Positions 26,587-35,130 of a stretch of 64,000 nucleotides of DNA are shown piece by piece. Under the pieces are notes generated by a model, which searched no databases, was not told the origin of the DNA, and saw only the letters and a list, made by a program, of their open reading frames with translations. The stretch lies in contig NZ_VTUZ01000011.1 in the NCBI RefSeq assembly GCF_008369935.1, forward strand, positions 1 to 64,000, given 5' to 3'. The DNA is from Paraburkholderia panacisoli (GTDB lineage: Bacteria > Pseudomonadota > Gammaproteobacteria > Burkholderiales > Burkholderiaceae). The position numbers and the translations under genes were made by a program. Numbering within the stretch: position 1 is the stretch's first letter; each line of letters starts with the position of its first letter.

Positions 26587-28320
26587 ATGAACATGAAGTG
26601 CACCTCTATCGCGCTCGCAGCGGCTGCCGCGCTGACCCTCGCCGCATGCGGCGGCAATGACGTGGACAGTGCGAGCAAAACAAGCGCTAACACGTTGCCG
26701 CAACTGGGCGTGGCCACGCCCGGCACGCTCGCGGGCAACTGCGCGGCGCTCGCCGCGAAGCTCACGTTCGCCAACACCGTATTCACCACGGTGACGGACG
26801 TGGCGGCCGGCACGCTGAAAGTGGCCGGCAAGCCGATCGCCGAACACTGCCTGATCCAGGGCAATATGAACCAGCGCGTGAGCGGCGTCGACGGCAAGAC
26901 CTACGCGATCGGCTTCGAGATGCGTTTGCCGCTGGCGTGGAACGGCCGCTTCTTCTACCAGGCCAATGGCGGCCTGGACGGCAATGTCGTGACGGCCACC
27001 GGCGAGATCGGCGGCGGCGGTCCGACCAACGACGCACTCAACATGGGCTTCGCGGTCATCAGCTCGGACGCGGGGCATAGCTCGTCGCAGAACCCGCTGT
27101 TCGGGCTCGACCCGCAGGCGCGCATCGACTACGGCTACAACGCGGTCGCCACGCTCACGCCGATGGCCAAGCAGGTGATCAAGCTCGCCTACGGCAAGGC
27201 GCCGGACCGTAGTTATTTCGACGGCTGCTCGAACGGCGGCCGCCATGCAATGGTCGCGGCGGCGCGCTCGTCGGCCGAATACGACGGCATCATTGCAGGC
27301 GACCCCGGCTCCCATCTGCCGAAGGCGGCGATCGGCGAGATGTGGGGCGCGCAACAGTTCGCGAAGGTTGCCACCGCGACCACGGCCAACGGCCTGCCCG
27401 ATATCACGACCGGCTTCACCGCCGCCGAACGTCAGATGGTCGCGTCGAAGATACTCGCCAAATGCGATGCGCTCGACGGCGCGAGCGACGGTCTCATCCA
27501 GGATATCAAGGCATGCCAGGCAAATTTCAGCCTGGCCAACGACGTCCCCACCTGCACGAGCAACGTACGTGACGGCAGCTGTTTGACGAGCGCGCAGAAA
27601 GACGCGATCGGCAACGTGTTCTCCGGCGCGCGCAACGGCGCGGGCACCGCGCTGTACGCGAGCTTCCCGTACGACGCGGGTCTCGGCCAGGGCTGGTCGG
27701 CGTGGAAGCAGGCGAACTCGATCACGCTCGACCCTGCCGCGGCGGCCTTCACGTTCACCACGCCGCCGCAAAGCGCGGCTGTGTTGAGCCAGTTGTCCGC
27801 CTACGCGCTGAACTTCAGCATGGACACCGACGCGCCGAAGATCTTCGCGACCAGTGGCGCGTACAGCGAGTCGTCCTGGTCGTTCATGACGCCGCCCGAC
27901 GAAACCAACCTGAGCGCGTTGAAACAACGCGGCGCGAAGCTGATGGTCTATCACGGCACGAGCGACCCGGTGTTCTCATCGAACGACACGACCGACTGGT
28001 ATCAGCGCCTGAGTGCGGCCAACGGCGGCGACGCGTCGAACTTCGCGCGCCTTTACACCATTGCCGGCATGAACCATTGCAGCGGCGGCCCGAGCACCGA
28101 CCAGTTCGACATGCTCACGCCGATGATCGCGTGGGTCGAGCAAGGCAAGGCGCCCGACAGCGTGGTCGCGAGCGCGCGCGACGCGAGCAACGTGGCGCCG
28201 AATGCGGACGTGCCCGCCGGCTGGGGCGCGGGACGCACACGGCCGCTGTGCGCGTATCCGAAAGTGGCCCGCTATCACGGTGGCGACGTGAACGCGGCCA
28301 GCAGCTTCGTGTGTAGCTGA
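26587..28320 (+). CDS. tannase/feruloyl esterase family lipoprotein
   Basis: A 577-residue enzyme of the tannase and feruloyl esterase family. A lipoprotein signal ends at the lipobox LTLAAC (Cys about residue 19). The nucleophile Ser is in the FDGCSNGGRHAM motif near 215. The acid lies in the KLMVYHGTSDPVFS region near 455 and the catalytic His in AGMNHCSGGP near 497. Several cysteines fit the family's disulphides. It starts ten bases after the porin stop. It would release ferulate from plant esters at the cell surface or in the periplasm, feeding the adjacent transporter and the ech-vdh-fcs pathway. Confidence 0.88.
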   Translation: MNMKCTSIALAAAAALTLAACGGNDVDSASKTSANTLPQLGVATPGTLAGNCAALAAKLTFANTVFTTVTDVAAGTLKVAGKPIAEHCLIQGNMNQRVSGVDGKTYAIGFEMRLPLAWNGRFFYQANGGLDGNVVTATGEIGGGGPTNDALNMGFAVISSDAGHSSSQNPLFGLDPQARIDYGYNAVATLTPMAKQVIKLAYGKAPDRSYFDGCSNGGRHAMVAAARSSAEYDGIIAGDPGSHLPKAAIGEMWGAQQFAKVATATTANGLPDITTGFTAAERQMVASKILAKCDALDGASDGLIQDIKACQANFSLANDVPTCTSNVRDGSCLTSAQKDAIGNVFSGARNGAGTALYASFPYDAGLGQGWSAWKQANSITLDPAAAAFTFTTPPQSAAVLSQLSAYALNFSMDTDAPKIFATSGAYSESSWSFMTPPDETNLSALKQRGAKLMVYHGTSDPVFSSNDTTDWYQRLSAANGGDASNFARLYTIAGMNHCSGGPSTDQFDMLTPMIAWVEQGKAPDSVVASARDASNVAPNADVPAGWGAGRTRPLCAYPKVARYHGGDVNAASSFVCS

Positions 28321-28432
28321 GCCGGACGCGACTCATCGCATGGACGCGGCGGGGCTTCGCAAGTCTCGCCGCCGACGGGTGCGTCGGCCATGCATCCGGC
28401 GCGCGCATCCCATGTCCTTGCTTGCATGCGCG

Positions 28433-28457
28433 AGGCGGCACCCTGCCGCCTTTATTA
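28433..28457 (+). terminator. intrinsic terminator after the esterase gene
   Basis: An 8-bp stem AGGCGGCA / TGCCGCCT with a CCC loop is followed by TTATTA. It closes the transporter-porin-esterase group. No gene is visible elsewhere in 28321-28723. Confidence 0.75.
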
Positions 28458-28723
28458 CATCGGGTTGAAAAGAAACTAGTCCACGTCGTGGCTGGCCTCG
28501 CGCGCACAACCTCTCCCCATCCCGCCCCCCACACCTCCAGCGCGCCGTCCGAGCGCCATTCGTTCGCCAAGCGCCGCGTGGCCGGATAGAATCCGGGACA
28601 CTCAAATCCGATGCGTGTCACCCCTCGCCAGCGGGAACGCCGATTGCTGGCGAAGTTAGTTTGAGCATCGGACGGTTCAAGCACGCGCCGTCGCTTCTCC
28701 GCACTTTGGATGACAGATTGACA

Positions 28724-30214
28724 ATGACTACCCCCGCATCTCAACCATCCTCCGGGTCTAGCGCGACCCGTGCCAACGTCGAAACCGGCGTCCCCGGTTT
28801 CGACGAGATCCTGGGCGGCGGGCTGGTCCGTGGCGGCGTTTATTTGCTCGAGGGCATGGCCGGCGCCGGCAAGACGATCCTGTCGAGCCAGATCGGTTTT
28901 CATCGCGTAAGCCAGGGCGAGAAGGTGCTGTACATGACCTTGATCGCCGAATCGCATGACAAGCTGCTAGGGCACCTCAAAGGCCTGAGCTTCTTCGACG
29001 AGACCGCGGTCGCGCAGCAAATGCTGTTCGTGTCCGGCTATCACGAGCTGATGCAGGACGGTCTCGATGGCTTCCTCAAGCTGATTGCGTCGAGCATTTA
29101 CGACTACCGGCCGAGCCTGATGATCATCGACGGCTTTCGCAGCGCGCGCGAATTCAGCGAGACCGAGTTGGCGCTGTCGAAGTTCATACACGAGCTGAAC
29201 GCGCTGGTCGCCGCCATGGAGTGCACCACCTTGCTGCTCGCGCCGCTCTCGGGCAACGAACCGCATCCCGAGCACACGCTGGTCGACGGTCTGATCGAAC
29301 TGAACCGCTACAACGACGGCATGCGCCGCGCCCGCGAGATCGAAGTCCACAAGATGCGCGCGCGCAATCATCTGATGGGCAAGCATTTCTTCCGCATCGC
29401 CGAAAGCGGGCTGCTGATGTTCCCGCGGCTCGAAGCGCAATGCGCGGCGCCGCCGGGTCCGGTGGATCTGAAGACGCGCCTCGGTTTCGGCTTGCCTCAT
29501 CTGGACGGACTGCTCGGTGGCGGCTTCGCGCAAGGCTCCACGACCACGCTGATCGGACCGTCCGGGGTCGGCAAGACCATGCTTTGCCTGCAGTTTCTCG
29601 CGGCCGGCGTGGCGCGCGGCGAACGCTGCCTGTACCTGGGCTTTTACGAAGGGCCGCAACGGCTGATCGGCAAAGCCGAGGCGGTGTCGATCGGGCTCAC
29701 CGAAGCGTATCAGGACGGCCGCCTCGTCGTTCAATGGCAACCGGCGATCGAACTCGCGGTCGACGAACTCGCGGCCGGCGCGCTCGCCACGGTCAGGAAG
29801 ATCGGCGCGTCGCGCATCGTGATCGACGGTGTGGAGGGGTTCCGCGACTCGGCGTTGCGCACCGGGCGCTTCGGCCTGTTCCTGAACGCAATGCTGCATC
29901 AGCTGCGCGAAGCCGGCGTCACCACGCTGGTGACCGAAGAACTGCCGCTTTACGCCGATCCCGGTTACGCGAAGAGCGTGCGGGTCTCGGCGCTGACCGA
30001 GAACCTTGTGCTGCTGCGCTACGCCGAGACGGACACCGGTCTGCGGCGGATGATCTCCGTGGTCAAGCAGCGCGAGAGTGCGCACGACACCTCGCTGCGC
30101 GAACTGGTGATTTCGTCTCAAGGCCTCGACGTGATCGACGCTCCGCTGGATGTCGCCGGCACGCAGGCGGCGCCGGGGCTGTCGGCGACGCTGCAGCCGC
30201 GGCGAAACACGTAG
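28724..30214 (+). CDS. KaiC-like dual RecA-fold ATPase
   Basis: About 496 residues with two tandem KaiC domains. Each starts with a GVPGFDEILGGG- or GLPHLDGLLGGG-type motif. Walker A1 is EGMAGAGKTIL near residue 46 and Walker A2 GPSGVGKTM near 281; Walker B-like strands (LMIIDGFRS, RIVIDGVEG) follow in each. The start at 28724 is where homology begins; the ribosome site is weak. A stand-alone receiver protein follows after six bases, so the two probably form a signalling pair. Such KaiC homologues outside cyanobacteria are linked to stress or signal transduction rather than a clock; the role here is unknown. Confidence 0.82.
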   Translation: MTTPASQPSSGSSATRANVETGVPGFDEILGGGLVRGGVYLLEGMAGAGKTILSSQIGFHRVSQGEKVLYMTLIAESHDKLLGHLKGLSFFDETAVAQQMLFVSGYHELMQDGLDGFLKLIASSIYDYRPSLMIIDGFRSAREFSETELALSKFIHELNALVAAMECTTLLLAPLSGNEPHPEHTLVDGLIELNRYNDGMRRAREIEVHKMRARNHLMGKHFFRIAESGLLMFPRLEAQCAAPPGPVDLKTRLGFGLPHLDGLLGGGFAQGSTTTLIGPSGVGKTMLCLQFLAAGVARGERCLYLGFYEGPQRLIGKAEAVSIGLTEAYQDGRLVVQWQPAIELAVDELAAGALATVRKIGASRIVIDGVEGFRDSALRTGRFGLFLNAMLHQLREAGVTTLVTEELPLYADPGYAKSVRVSALTENLVLLRYAETDTGLRRMISVVKQRESAHDTSLRELVISSQGLDVIDAPLDVAGTQAAPGLSATLQPRRNT

Positions 30215-30220
30215 CCGCTC

Positions 30221-30577
30221 ATGAAAACCATTCTGGTCGTGGACGACGAGTTCGACATTCTCACAGTCTGGCGGCTGCTGCTGGAGCGGCACGGCTACCC
30301 GGTGATGACGGCGTCGAACGGGGCCGTCGCGCTTGAACAGATCCGCACGCGGCGGCCCGACATCATCGTGTCGGACTGCATGATGCCTGTCATGTCGGGA
30401 TTCCAGTTGTGCGCTGCACTGAACGCCGACCCCGCGCTGCGCTCGATTCCGATCCTTCTGTGCAGCGCGGCCGCCGACATTCCGGTGCAGCCGAATCCCA
30501 TCATCGCCTACGCGCGCAAGCCGCTGTCATTCGACACGTTGCTCACGATGCTGGAACGCTTGTCATCATCGGCTTGA
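30221..30577 (+). CDS. single-domain response regulator (CheY-like)
   Basis: A 118-residue receiver with no output domain. The acidic pocket is VVDDEFDIL, the phospho-Asp is in IIVSDCMMPVMSGF near residue 52, and the Lys is in YARKPLSFD near 98. It is six bases after the KaiC-like gene and is probably co-translated with it. It presumably modulates, or is modulated by, that ATPase. Confidence 0.85.
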   Translation: MKTILVVDDEFDILTVWRLLLERHGYPVMTASNGAVALEQIRTRRPDIIVSDCMMPVMSGFQLCAALNADPALRSIPILLCSAAADIPVQPNPIIAYARKPLSFDTLLTMLERLSSSA

Positions 30578-30667
30578 CGAGACGGCGGGCGGAGGGCCCT
30601 GTCGACGCCCGTCCGGCGCTCGGCGCCCAAGCGCGCCCCGGCCGCACGGCGAGTCCGCGCGCAACTT

Positions 30668-30840
30668 CCGCCGATTTCTCCGCTGTTTTTCGGGGCCGGC
30701 GTGCTGTCGTGGCTCGCGCTCGAATCGCTGATCCTGCATCGCGCCGCCGTCCATGAACCGCTGCCCGAAGGGCTGCGGCCGACCCTCGGCGTGCAACTCG
30801 CGCCGCCGGTCGTGGGAGGCGTCACGTACCTGAGTTTGAG
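30668..30840 (+). pseudogene. remnant of a TehA/C4-dicarboxylate (SLAC1-family) transporter gene
   Basis: The translated stretch PISPLFFGAGVLSWLALES continues to LRPTLGVQLAPPVVGGVTYLSL, which matches the C-terminal part of TehA-like voltage-dependent anion channels. Only about 55 residues remain. The upstream part is missing and the similarity stops just before the DUF4126 gene. There is no sensible start codon. It is a truncated relic from a deletion or rearrangement. Confidence 0.6.
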
Positions 30841-30850
30841 CTTCTGGGCC

Positions 30851-31342
30851 TCAGAATCCGTGCAGCGACACCACGATCAACGCAGCGCCCACGACCGCCA
30901 CCACGTCTTCGATCAGCGCCGCCGGCGCATCCCGTCCGAAGGTTCGCGCCATTGCGCTGCGCGCTTTCGCCCCGCCCAGTGTGCCGAGCACCGCGCCCAC
31001 CGCGCCGACCACCGCTCCGAGCGCGCCGACGATCCAGCCGCCCGCCAAACCGCCGTGCGCACCGCTGATCGCCGCGCCGCTCAACGCGCCCAGCACGATG
31101 CGCGCGCCGAATTGCATCGGCACCTTGCGGCTGGGCGTTTCGGGAAGCTGGTCGGTAATCAGTTCGATGACCGCCAGCACGGTGAAGATATACGGCGTGG
31201 CAGTGAAGCCGAGAAAGGCCAACGGCGTGCCCTGCAGCGGCAACCATCCGAGATGCGCCGCCCAGCTGACGGCGGCGGGAGCGGTCATCGCGCGAAGGCC
31301 GGCGATGACGCCGATTAGCAATGCGAGGACGTACACGGACAT
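30851..31342 (-). CDS. DUF4126 family membrane protein
   Basis: A 163-residue protein with about four hydrophobic segments, beginning MSVYVLALLIGVIAGLRAMTAPAAVSW, and a glycine/alanine-rich helix near 105-125. It matches the DUF4126 family of unknown function. It is convergent with the tehA remnant and stands alone. Confidence 0.75.
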   Translation of the reverse strand: MSVYVLALLIGVIAGLRAMTAPAAVSWAAHLGWLPLQGTPLAFLGFTATPYIFTVLAVIELITDQLPETPSRKVPMQFGARIVLGALSGAAISGAHGGLAGGWIVGALGAVVGAVGAVLGTLGGAKARSAMARTFGRDAPAALIEDVVAVVGAALIVVSLHGF

Positions 31343-31617
31343 AGCGGACTCCGGATCGAGGGCAATGATGCACGGTTGGACAAGCCGACGGATTACCGGG
31401 ACGAACGTCGGCAGAGCATGTCGAGCATTTCACCTGGACAGTCAACTTCTCACCGTATCCATCGAGGCGGTCCGCCAGCGCCTGCGCAGCTGCCCCCTTT
31501 CGGTGTGGCCCTAGTGTCGCACAATTCGACTGGTGAAATATGGGCGAAAGTCGCTGAACGCATCGGCTCCGGCTCCATGGTTCCACTCACGCGCGGACGT
31601 CGCGCCAATGCAGACGC

Positions 31618-32565
31618 CTACGCTGAGGTTGCCGTTGCGCCCACCACCAGCGCCGCAACGCTCGCAATCGCCGCGTTGCTGCGCGCCGCGTCGCCGTCCG
31701 TTCCGGTCAGATAGACCGTCACGAGCACCGGCCCGCGTCCCGGCGGCCACAGAATCGCGATGTCGTTGGCGGTGCCGTGTTCGCCGGTGCCGGTTTTATC
31801 GCCGACGCCCCAGTCCTGCGGCAGCTTCGCGCGCAGCCGCGCACCGCCGGTCTCGTTGGCCGCGAGCCAGGCCAGCAACTGCGCTCGCGACGAGCGCGAC
31901 AGATGCTCGCCCAGCGCCAGCTCGCGCAGATTGCCGAGCATCGCGTTGGGCGTGGTGGTGTCACGCGGGTCGCCGGGCGTCGCATCGTTGAGCATCGGCT
32001 CGATGCGGTCCAGCCGCGTGATGCCGTCGCCGAGGCTGCGCGCGAACGCGGTCACCGCCGCCGGACCGCCGAAGCTCGCGAGCAGCAGATTGGCCGCCGT
32101 GTTGTCGCTGAGCGTGAGCGCCGCCTTGCATAACTCGGCGATGCTCATGCCCGCGTCGCCGGTGAGTTCGCGAGTATGCCGGCGGGTGCCCGGCGAATTC
32201 GGCACGAGGTCGCGTTCGGAAAACACGACGCGCCGCTGCAAGTCCTCCTCGCCGCGATCCACGCGCGTCAGAACGGCGCCCGCCGCCAGCAGCTTGAAGG
32301 TGCTGCACATCGGAAAGCGCTCGTCCGAGCGCAAGCCGGCGTGCAAGCTGGACGTCGTATCGACGATCGACACGCCCAGCCGCCCGCCGCTTCCCGCCTC
32401 GATCCGCGCGAGCTGCTCACGGATCGCGTCCGCGCGGGCCAGCTCGCGCCCGCGAGCCGGCGTGCCCGCCTGCACCGCTTTCCCCAATGCACCGGTACTG
32501 CCAAGCGCAACCCCAGCTATTGAAGCGCCCAGCATCCCAGCCCCGAATTTCCGTCTCGTGATCAT
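31618..32565 (-). CDS. class A beta-lactamase (PenA-like), Tat-exported
   Basis: A 315-residue class A serine beta-lactamase. A twin-arginine signal (ITRRKFGAGML) opens the protein. The catalytic Ser70-x-x-Lys73 is in CSTFKLL, the SDN loop in LSDNTAAN, Glu166 in the omega loop RIEPMLNDATPGD, and KTG in GDKTGTGEHG. It hydrolyses penicillins and some cephalosporins in the periplasm. AAGGAG seven bases before the ATG at 32565 fixes the start. A LysR regulator is divergent at 32665, the arrangement of inducible penA-penR/ampR pairs. Confidence 0.93.
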   Translation of the reverse strand: MITRRKFGAGMLGASIAGVALGSTGALGKAVQAGTPARGRELARADAIREQLARIEAGSGGRLGVSIVDTTSSLHAGLRSDERFPMCSTFKLLAAGAVLTRVDRGEEDLQRRVVFSERDLVPNSPGTRRHTRELTGDAGMSIAELCKAALTLSDNTAANLLLASFGGPAAVTAFARSLGDGITRLDRIEPMLNDATPGDPRDTTTPNAMLGNLRELALGEHLSRSSRAQLLAWLAANETGGARLRAKLPQDWGVGDKTGTGEHGTANDIAILWPPGRGPVLVTVYLTGTDGDAARSNAAIASVAALVVGATATSA

Positions 32566-32664
32566 TGCTGCTCCTTGTGTGAAGCCGCAACTATCGGTTT
32601 TTCGCCTGCCGCTGACAAACGATGATAAGTTAGACGACTCACAAGAAAATCTTATGCCTTCGCC

Positions 32665-33543
32665 ATGAGACCACATCTTCCGCTGAACGCATTGCGCGCG
32701 TTCGAATCGTCCGCGAGACATCTGAGCTTCACGCGCGCCGCCCTCGAACTGAACGTCACCCAAGCCGCCGTCAGCCAGCAGGTCCGCACGCTGGAGGAGC
32801 GGCTGGGCACCGCGCTTTTCAAGCGTCTGCCGCGCGGCCTTGCGATGACCGACGAAGGTCTCGCGCTGCGCCCGGTTCTGAGCGACGCGTTCGATCGTAT
32901 CGAAGCCGTGCTCAAGCAATTCGAAGGCGGCCACTTTCACGAGGTGCTGACAGTCGGCGTGGTCGGCACGTTCGCGGTGGGCTGGTTGATGCCGCGCCTC
33001 AAGTCGTTTCGCGACGCGCATCCGTTCGTCGAACTGCGGCTCCTGACCAACAACAACCTGGTCGATCTCGCCACCGAAGGTCTCGACTTCGCAATCCGCT
33101 TCGGCGACGGCACATGGCCGGGTTTGCTCGCCACCCGGCTGCTCGAGGCGCCGCTCGCGTTGCTGTGCACGCCGGAGATCGCCGCGCGTCTATCGACGCC
33201 CGACGACCTCGCCGGCGAAACCCTGCTGCGCTCCTATCGCGCCGACGACTGGATGAACTGGTTCCGCGCCGCCGGCATTCCACCGCGTCCGGTTCGCGGG
33301 CCGGTGTTCGATTCGTCGCGTCTGATGGTGGAAGCTGCGATGCAGGGCGCGGGTATCGCGCTTGCGCCCGCGCTGATGTTCGATCGCGAGATCAACGAGG
33401 CGCGCCTGGTGCGCCCGTTCAATGTGGAAGTTCACGCCGGTAGTTACTGGCTGACCTGCCTGAAGGGCAAGCCGATGACGCCGGCGATGCTGCTGTTCAG
33501 TCAATGGATCATCAAGGAAGCGGCACAGCACGCGCCCGGCTAG
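32665..33543 (+). CDS. LysR-family regulator of the beta-lactamase (AmpR/PenR-like)
   Basis: A 292-residue LysR regulator. The helix-turn-helix is in LSFTRAALELNVTQAAVSQQVRTLEERLG (residues 20-50), followed by the periplasmic-binding-like effector domain. The opening RPHLPLNALRAFESSARHLSF is typical of the AmpR group, which senses muropeptides and activates the divergent beta-lactamase gene. The stop overlaps the next minus-strand gene by four bases, tail to tail. I found no clear ribosome site, and the 99-base divergent spacer should hold its binding site. Confidence 0.88.
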   Translation: MRPHLPLNALRAFESSARHLSFTRAALELNVTQAAVSQQVRTLEERLGTALFKRLPRGLAMTDEGLALRPVLSDAFDRIEAVLKQFEGGHFHEVLTVGVVGTFAVGWLMPRLKSFRDAHPFVELRLLTNNNLVDLATEGLDFAIRFGDGTWPGLLATRLLEAPLALLCTPEIAARLSTPDDLAGETLLRSYRADDWMNWFRAAGIPPRPVRGPVFDSSRLMVEAAMQGAGIALAPALMFDREINEARLVRPFNVEVHAGSYWLTCLKGKPMTPAMLLFSQWIIKEAAQHAPG

Positions 33544-33791
33544 CAAAGCGCGGTGCGGCGATGGCCGTTCATCGCGGGCCGCTCGGCTTGCGGCGGGAAT
33601 ACGTTCCACGAACCGTCGTCATGGCGAAAGAAGAAGATCGACAACAGGCCGCCTGGCCGCAGCGCTTCAACGCAGACATAACGCTGATGCGAAGCGCGAT
33701 GGCAAAACGCCACGACGCGCGCGGGCATCGACGGGGTGGGCGCGAGCCATTTGTCGACGGCCCAGTGCAAATTCTTTTCGGTGGCAGCCAT
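33540..33791 (-). CDS. small hypothetical protein
   Basis: An 83-residue protein starting MAATEKNLHWAVDKWLAP, with AAGGAG seven bases before the ATG at 33791. It is rich in aromatic and basic residues (RHDDGSWNVFPPQAERP) and has no signal or membrane segment. I do not recognise a family. It lies 68 bases downstream of the LRAT-like gene in the same orientation and is probably co-transcribed. Confidence 0.6.
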   Translation of the reverse strand: MAATEKNLHWAVDKWLAPTPSMPARVVAFCHRASHQRYVCVEALRPGGLLSIFFFRHDDGSWNVFPPQAERPAMNGHRRTALC

Positions 33792-33859
33792 GATGTTCTC
33801 CTTGAATCCTTGCTTGCTTGAATCCCTGAAATCCGGTCTCGTTCGGCTCGCGCCGAGGT

Positions 33860-34363
33860 TCACGCCAATTGCGCGGCACCGTGAGCGCCCTTCGTACTGC
33901 TTTCGACGAAAGCCTTCACCAGGCACACCAGTGCAAGCACGCCGGCGCGCGGATGGCGCAAGCAGCAGTGCACTTGTTCGCTGCGGCTTTCGCCGAGCAG
34001 GCACCATGCGCAGAAGTGTTCGCAGTTGTTGGTCAAGAGGCGGTAGTGGTTTTCGCCGAGACGGGAGCGGGCGCGGCGCACGGCTTCTTCGCCGACATAA
34101 CGCGCGCAAGGCGTTGAGCGGACCGACAGCGGATGGCCGGCGGCGAAGCGGCTCAACTCCACTTCCTCGACCGGGCCGCGATGCGCGGAACCCGCGAAAC
34201 CTGCGTAGTGGACCACGCGGCCATTGCCGACGTAGATGCCGTGATGTTCGTAACCGGGCCGTTGCGTGACGAGATGCGCGCCGATCGGCAGGTCGATGGT
34301 GGACGTTGCGGCCTCGTGGGAATCGCGGCCTTCGCTGTTCGTCTGAAGAGGGTTGGTGTTCAT
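33860..34363 (-). CDS. LRAT-domain (permuted NlpC/P60-fold) protein
   Basis: About 167 residues. The LRAT fold is recognised by GAHLVTQRPGYEHHGIYVGNGRVVHYAG (catalytic His pair) and by TNNCEHFCAWCLLG, which carries the nucleophile Cys. A short hydrophobic segment follows (AGVLALVCLVKAFV). Bacterial members are thiol acyltransferases or hydrolases with lipid, amide or peptide substrates; the substrate here is unknown. The Met at 34363 is chosen because the frame upstream lacks homology. It sits directly beside the first GG-leader peptide gene but is transcribed away from it. Confidence 0.75.
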   Translation of the reverse strand: MNTNPLQTNSEGRDSHEAATSTIDLPIGAHLVTQRPGYEHHGIYVGNGRVVHYAGFAGSAHRGPVEEVELSRFAAGHPLSVRSTPCARYVGEEAVRRARSRLGENHYRLLTNNCEHFCAWCLLGESRSEQVHCCLRHPRAGVLALVCLVKAFVESSTKGAHGAAQLA

Positions 34364-34760
34364 GGCTCGCCTCGCTTCGATTTCCAACACTGTTGCGAGA
34401 GCTTTTGCATCATCCGGGCCATGTGCGGCAAAGCCTTTATCTACAAGGCTTTCGGGTCTGACGAAGGGAGTTTGAACGAAGCGGGTGTCAGCCATGAACC
34501 GACAGAATTTGCGCCGATATGTTGGCACGTGACACACATTGCGGCTCGTTGAGGATCACTGCAAGCGCCGGTTGTCAGCACAGACAAGCGCGTCGGGAAG
34601 CCGCTCGAATGTGTTGGGTCGCACACCGTTCCGAGAGCGGGGTTGTTGGCTGCAAGCCGACCTATACGAGTGCGCGCGTTCCGCCGCCGCCTGGGGCAAG
34701 CACGCGGAATCGCCGAGCAATCAATGCGTTACGACAAACCCGCCGTGGGCGGCCGCACAT
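34364..34760. other. divergent spacer between the LRAT gene and the first peptide gene
   Basis: About 400 bases with no convincing gene. Upstream activating sites for the sigma-54 promoter at 34761 would be expected here, but I could not identify a repeated palindrome with confidence. Confidence 0.5.
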
Positions 34761-34776
34761 TGGCATAGCACTTGCA
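34761..34776 (+). promoter_or_regulatory. sigma-54 promoter of peptide gene 1 and the PP2C gene
   Basis: TGGCAT-AGCAC-TTGCA is a near-perfect -24/-12 element (consensus TGGCAC-N5-TTGCW), with GG and GC at the invariant spacing. It lies 62 bases before the ATG. The same element recurs before three more GG-leader peptide genes. Confidence 0.82.
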
Positions 34777-34837
34777 CCATACCGTGCGGATCCTTTTAAA
34801 CCGCGCGTTGCCTGCGCGGCCAAAACCGGAGAACGTC

Positions 34838-35125
34838 ATGGCTTGCATCACAGTAAACGACCTCACGCTGAACCTCGCGCTCGACCGCAAAGCGATGGCG
34901 GCAATTCGCGGCGGCGGCGGTGCGCCGTGGGTGTACGGCTGGATTCAGCCGTATGTGCCCGAAACGCCGAGCTTTGGACCTGTCGTCAACCTGTACGAGG
35001 TGTCCAACAACTTCTATGCTAACCAGATGATCAACCAGTTCCAGTCGGTCGATGTCCGCAACACCGGCGCGAACTCGAACATTAGTGTCTCCCCCGACGC
35101 CCGCAGTAAAAACGATACGGTGTAA
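34838..35125 (+). CDS. double-glycine leader peptide precursor 1
   Basis: 95 residues. The N-terminus fits a C39-type leader: hydrophobic positions, ALDRKAMAAIRGG, then a glycine-rich start of the mature part. Cleavage is expected after the GG near residue 25-26. The core is aromatic/Pro-rich (PWVYGWIQPYVPETPSFGP) and then Asn/Gln-rich (YANQMINQFQS, NTGANSN). GGAGAA upstream of the ATG supports the start. A PP2C phosphatase starts five bases after its stop, so both are one sigma-54 transcription unit. Mature function is unknown; bacteriocin, signal or matrix peptide are all possible. Confidence 0.8.
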   Translation: MACITVNDLTLNLALDRKAMAAIRGGGGAPWVYGWIQPYVPETPSFGPVVNLYEVSNNFYANQMINQFQSVDVRNTGANSNISVSPDARSKNDTV

Positions 35126-35130
35126 CCGTT

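Noticed and set aside
32566..32664. AmpR-type binding site in the beta-lactamase/LysR spacer
   Set aside because: Several short dyads are present but none stands out enough to place a site.
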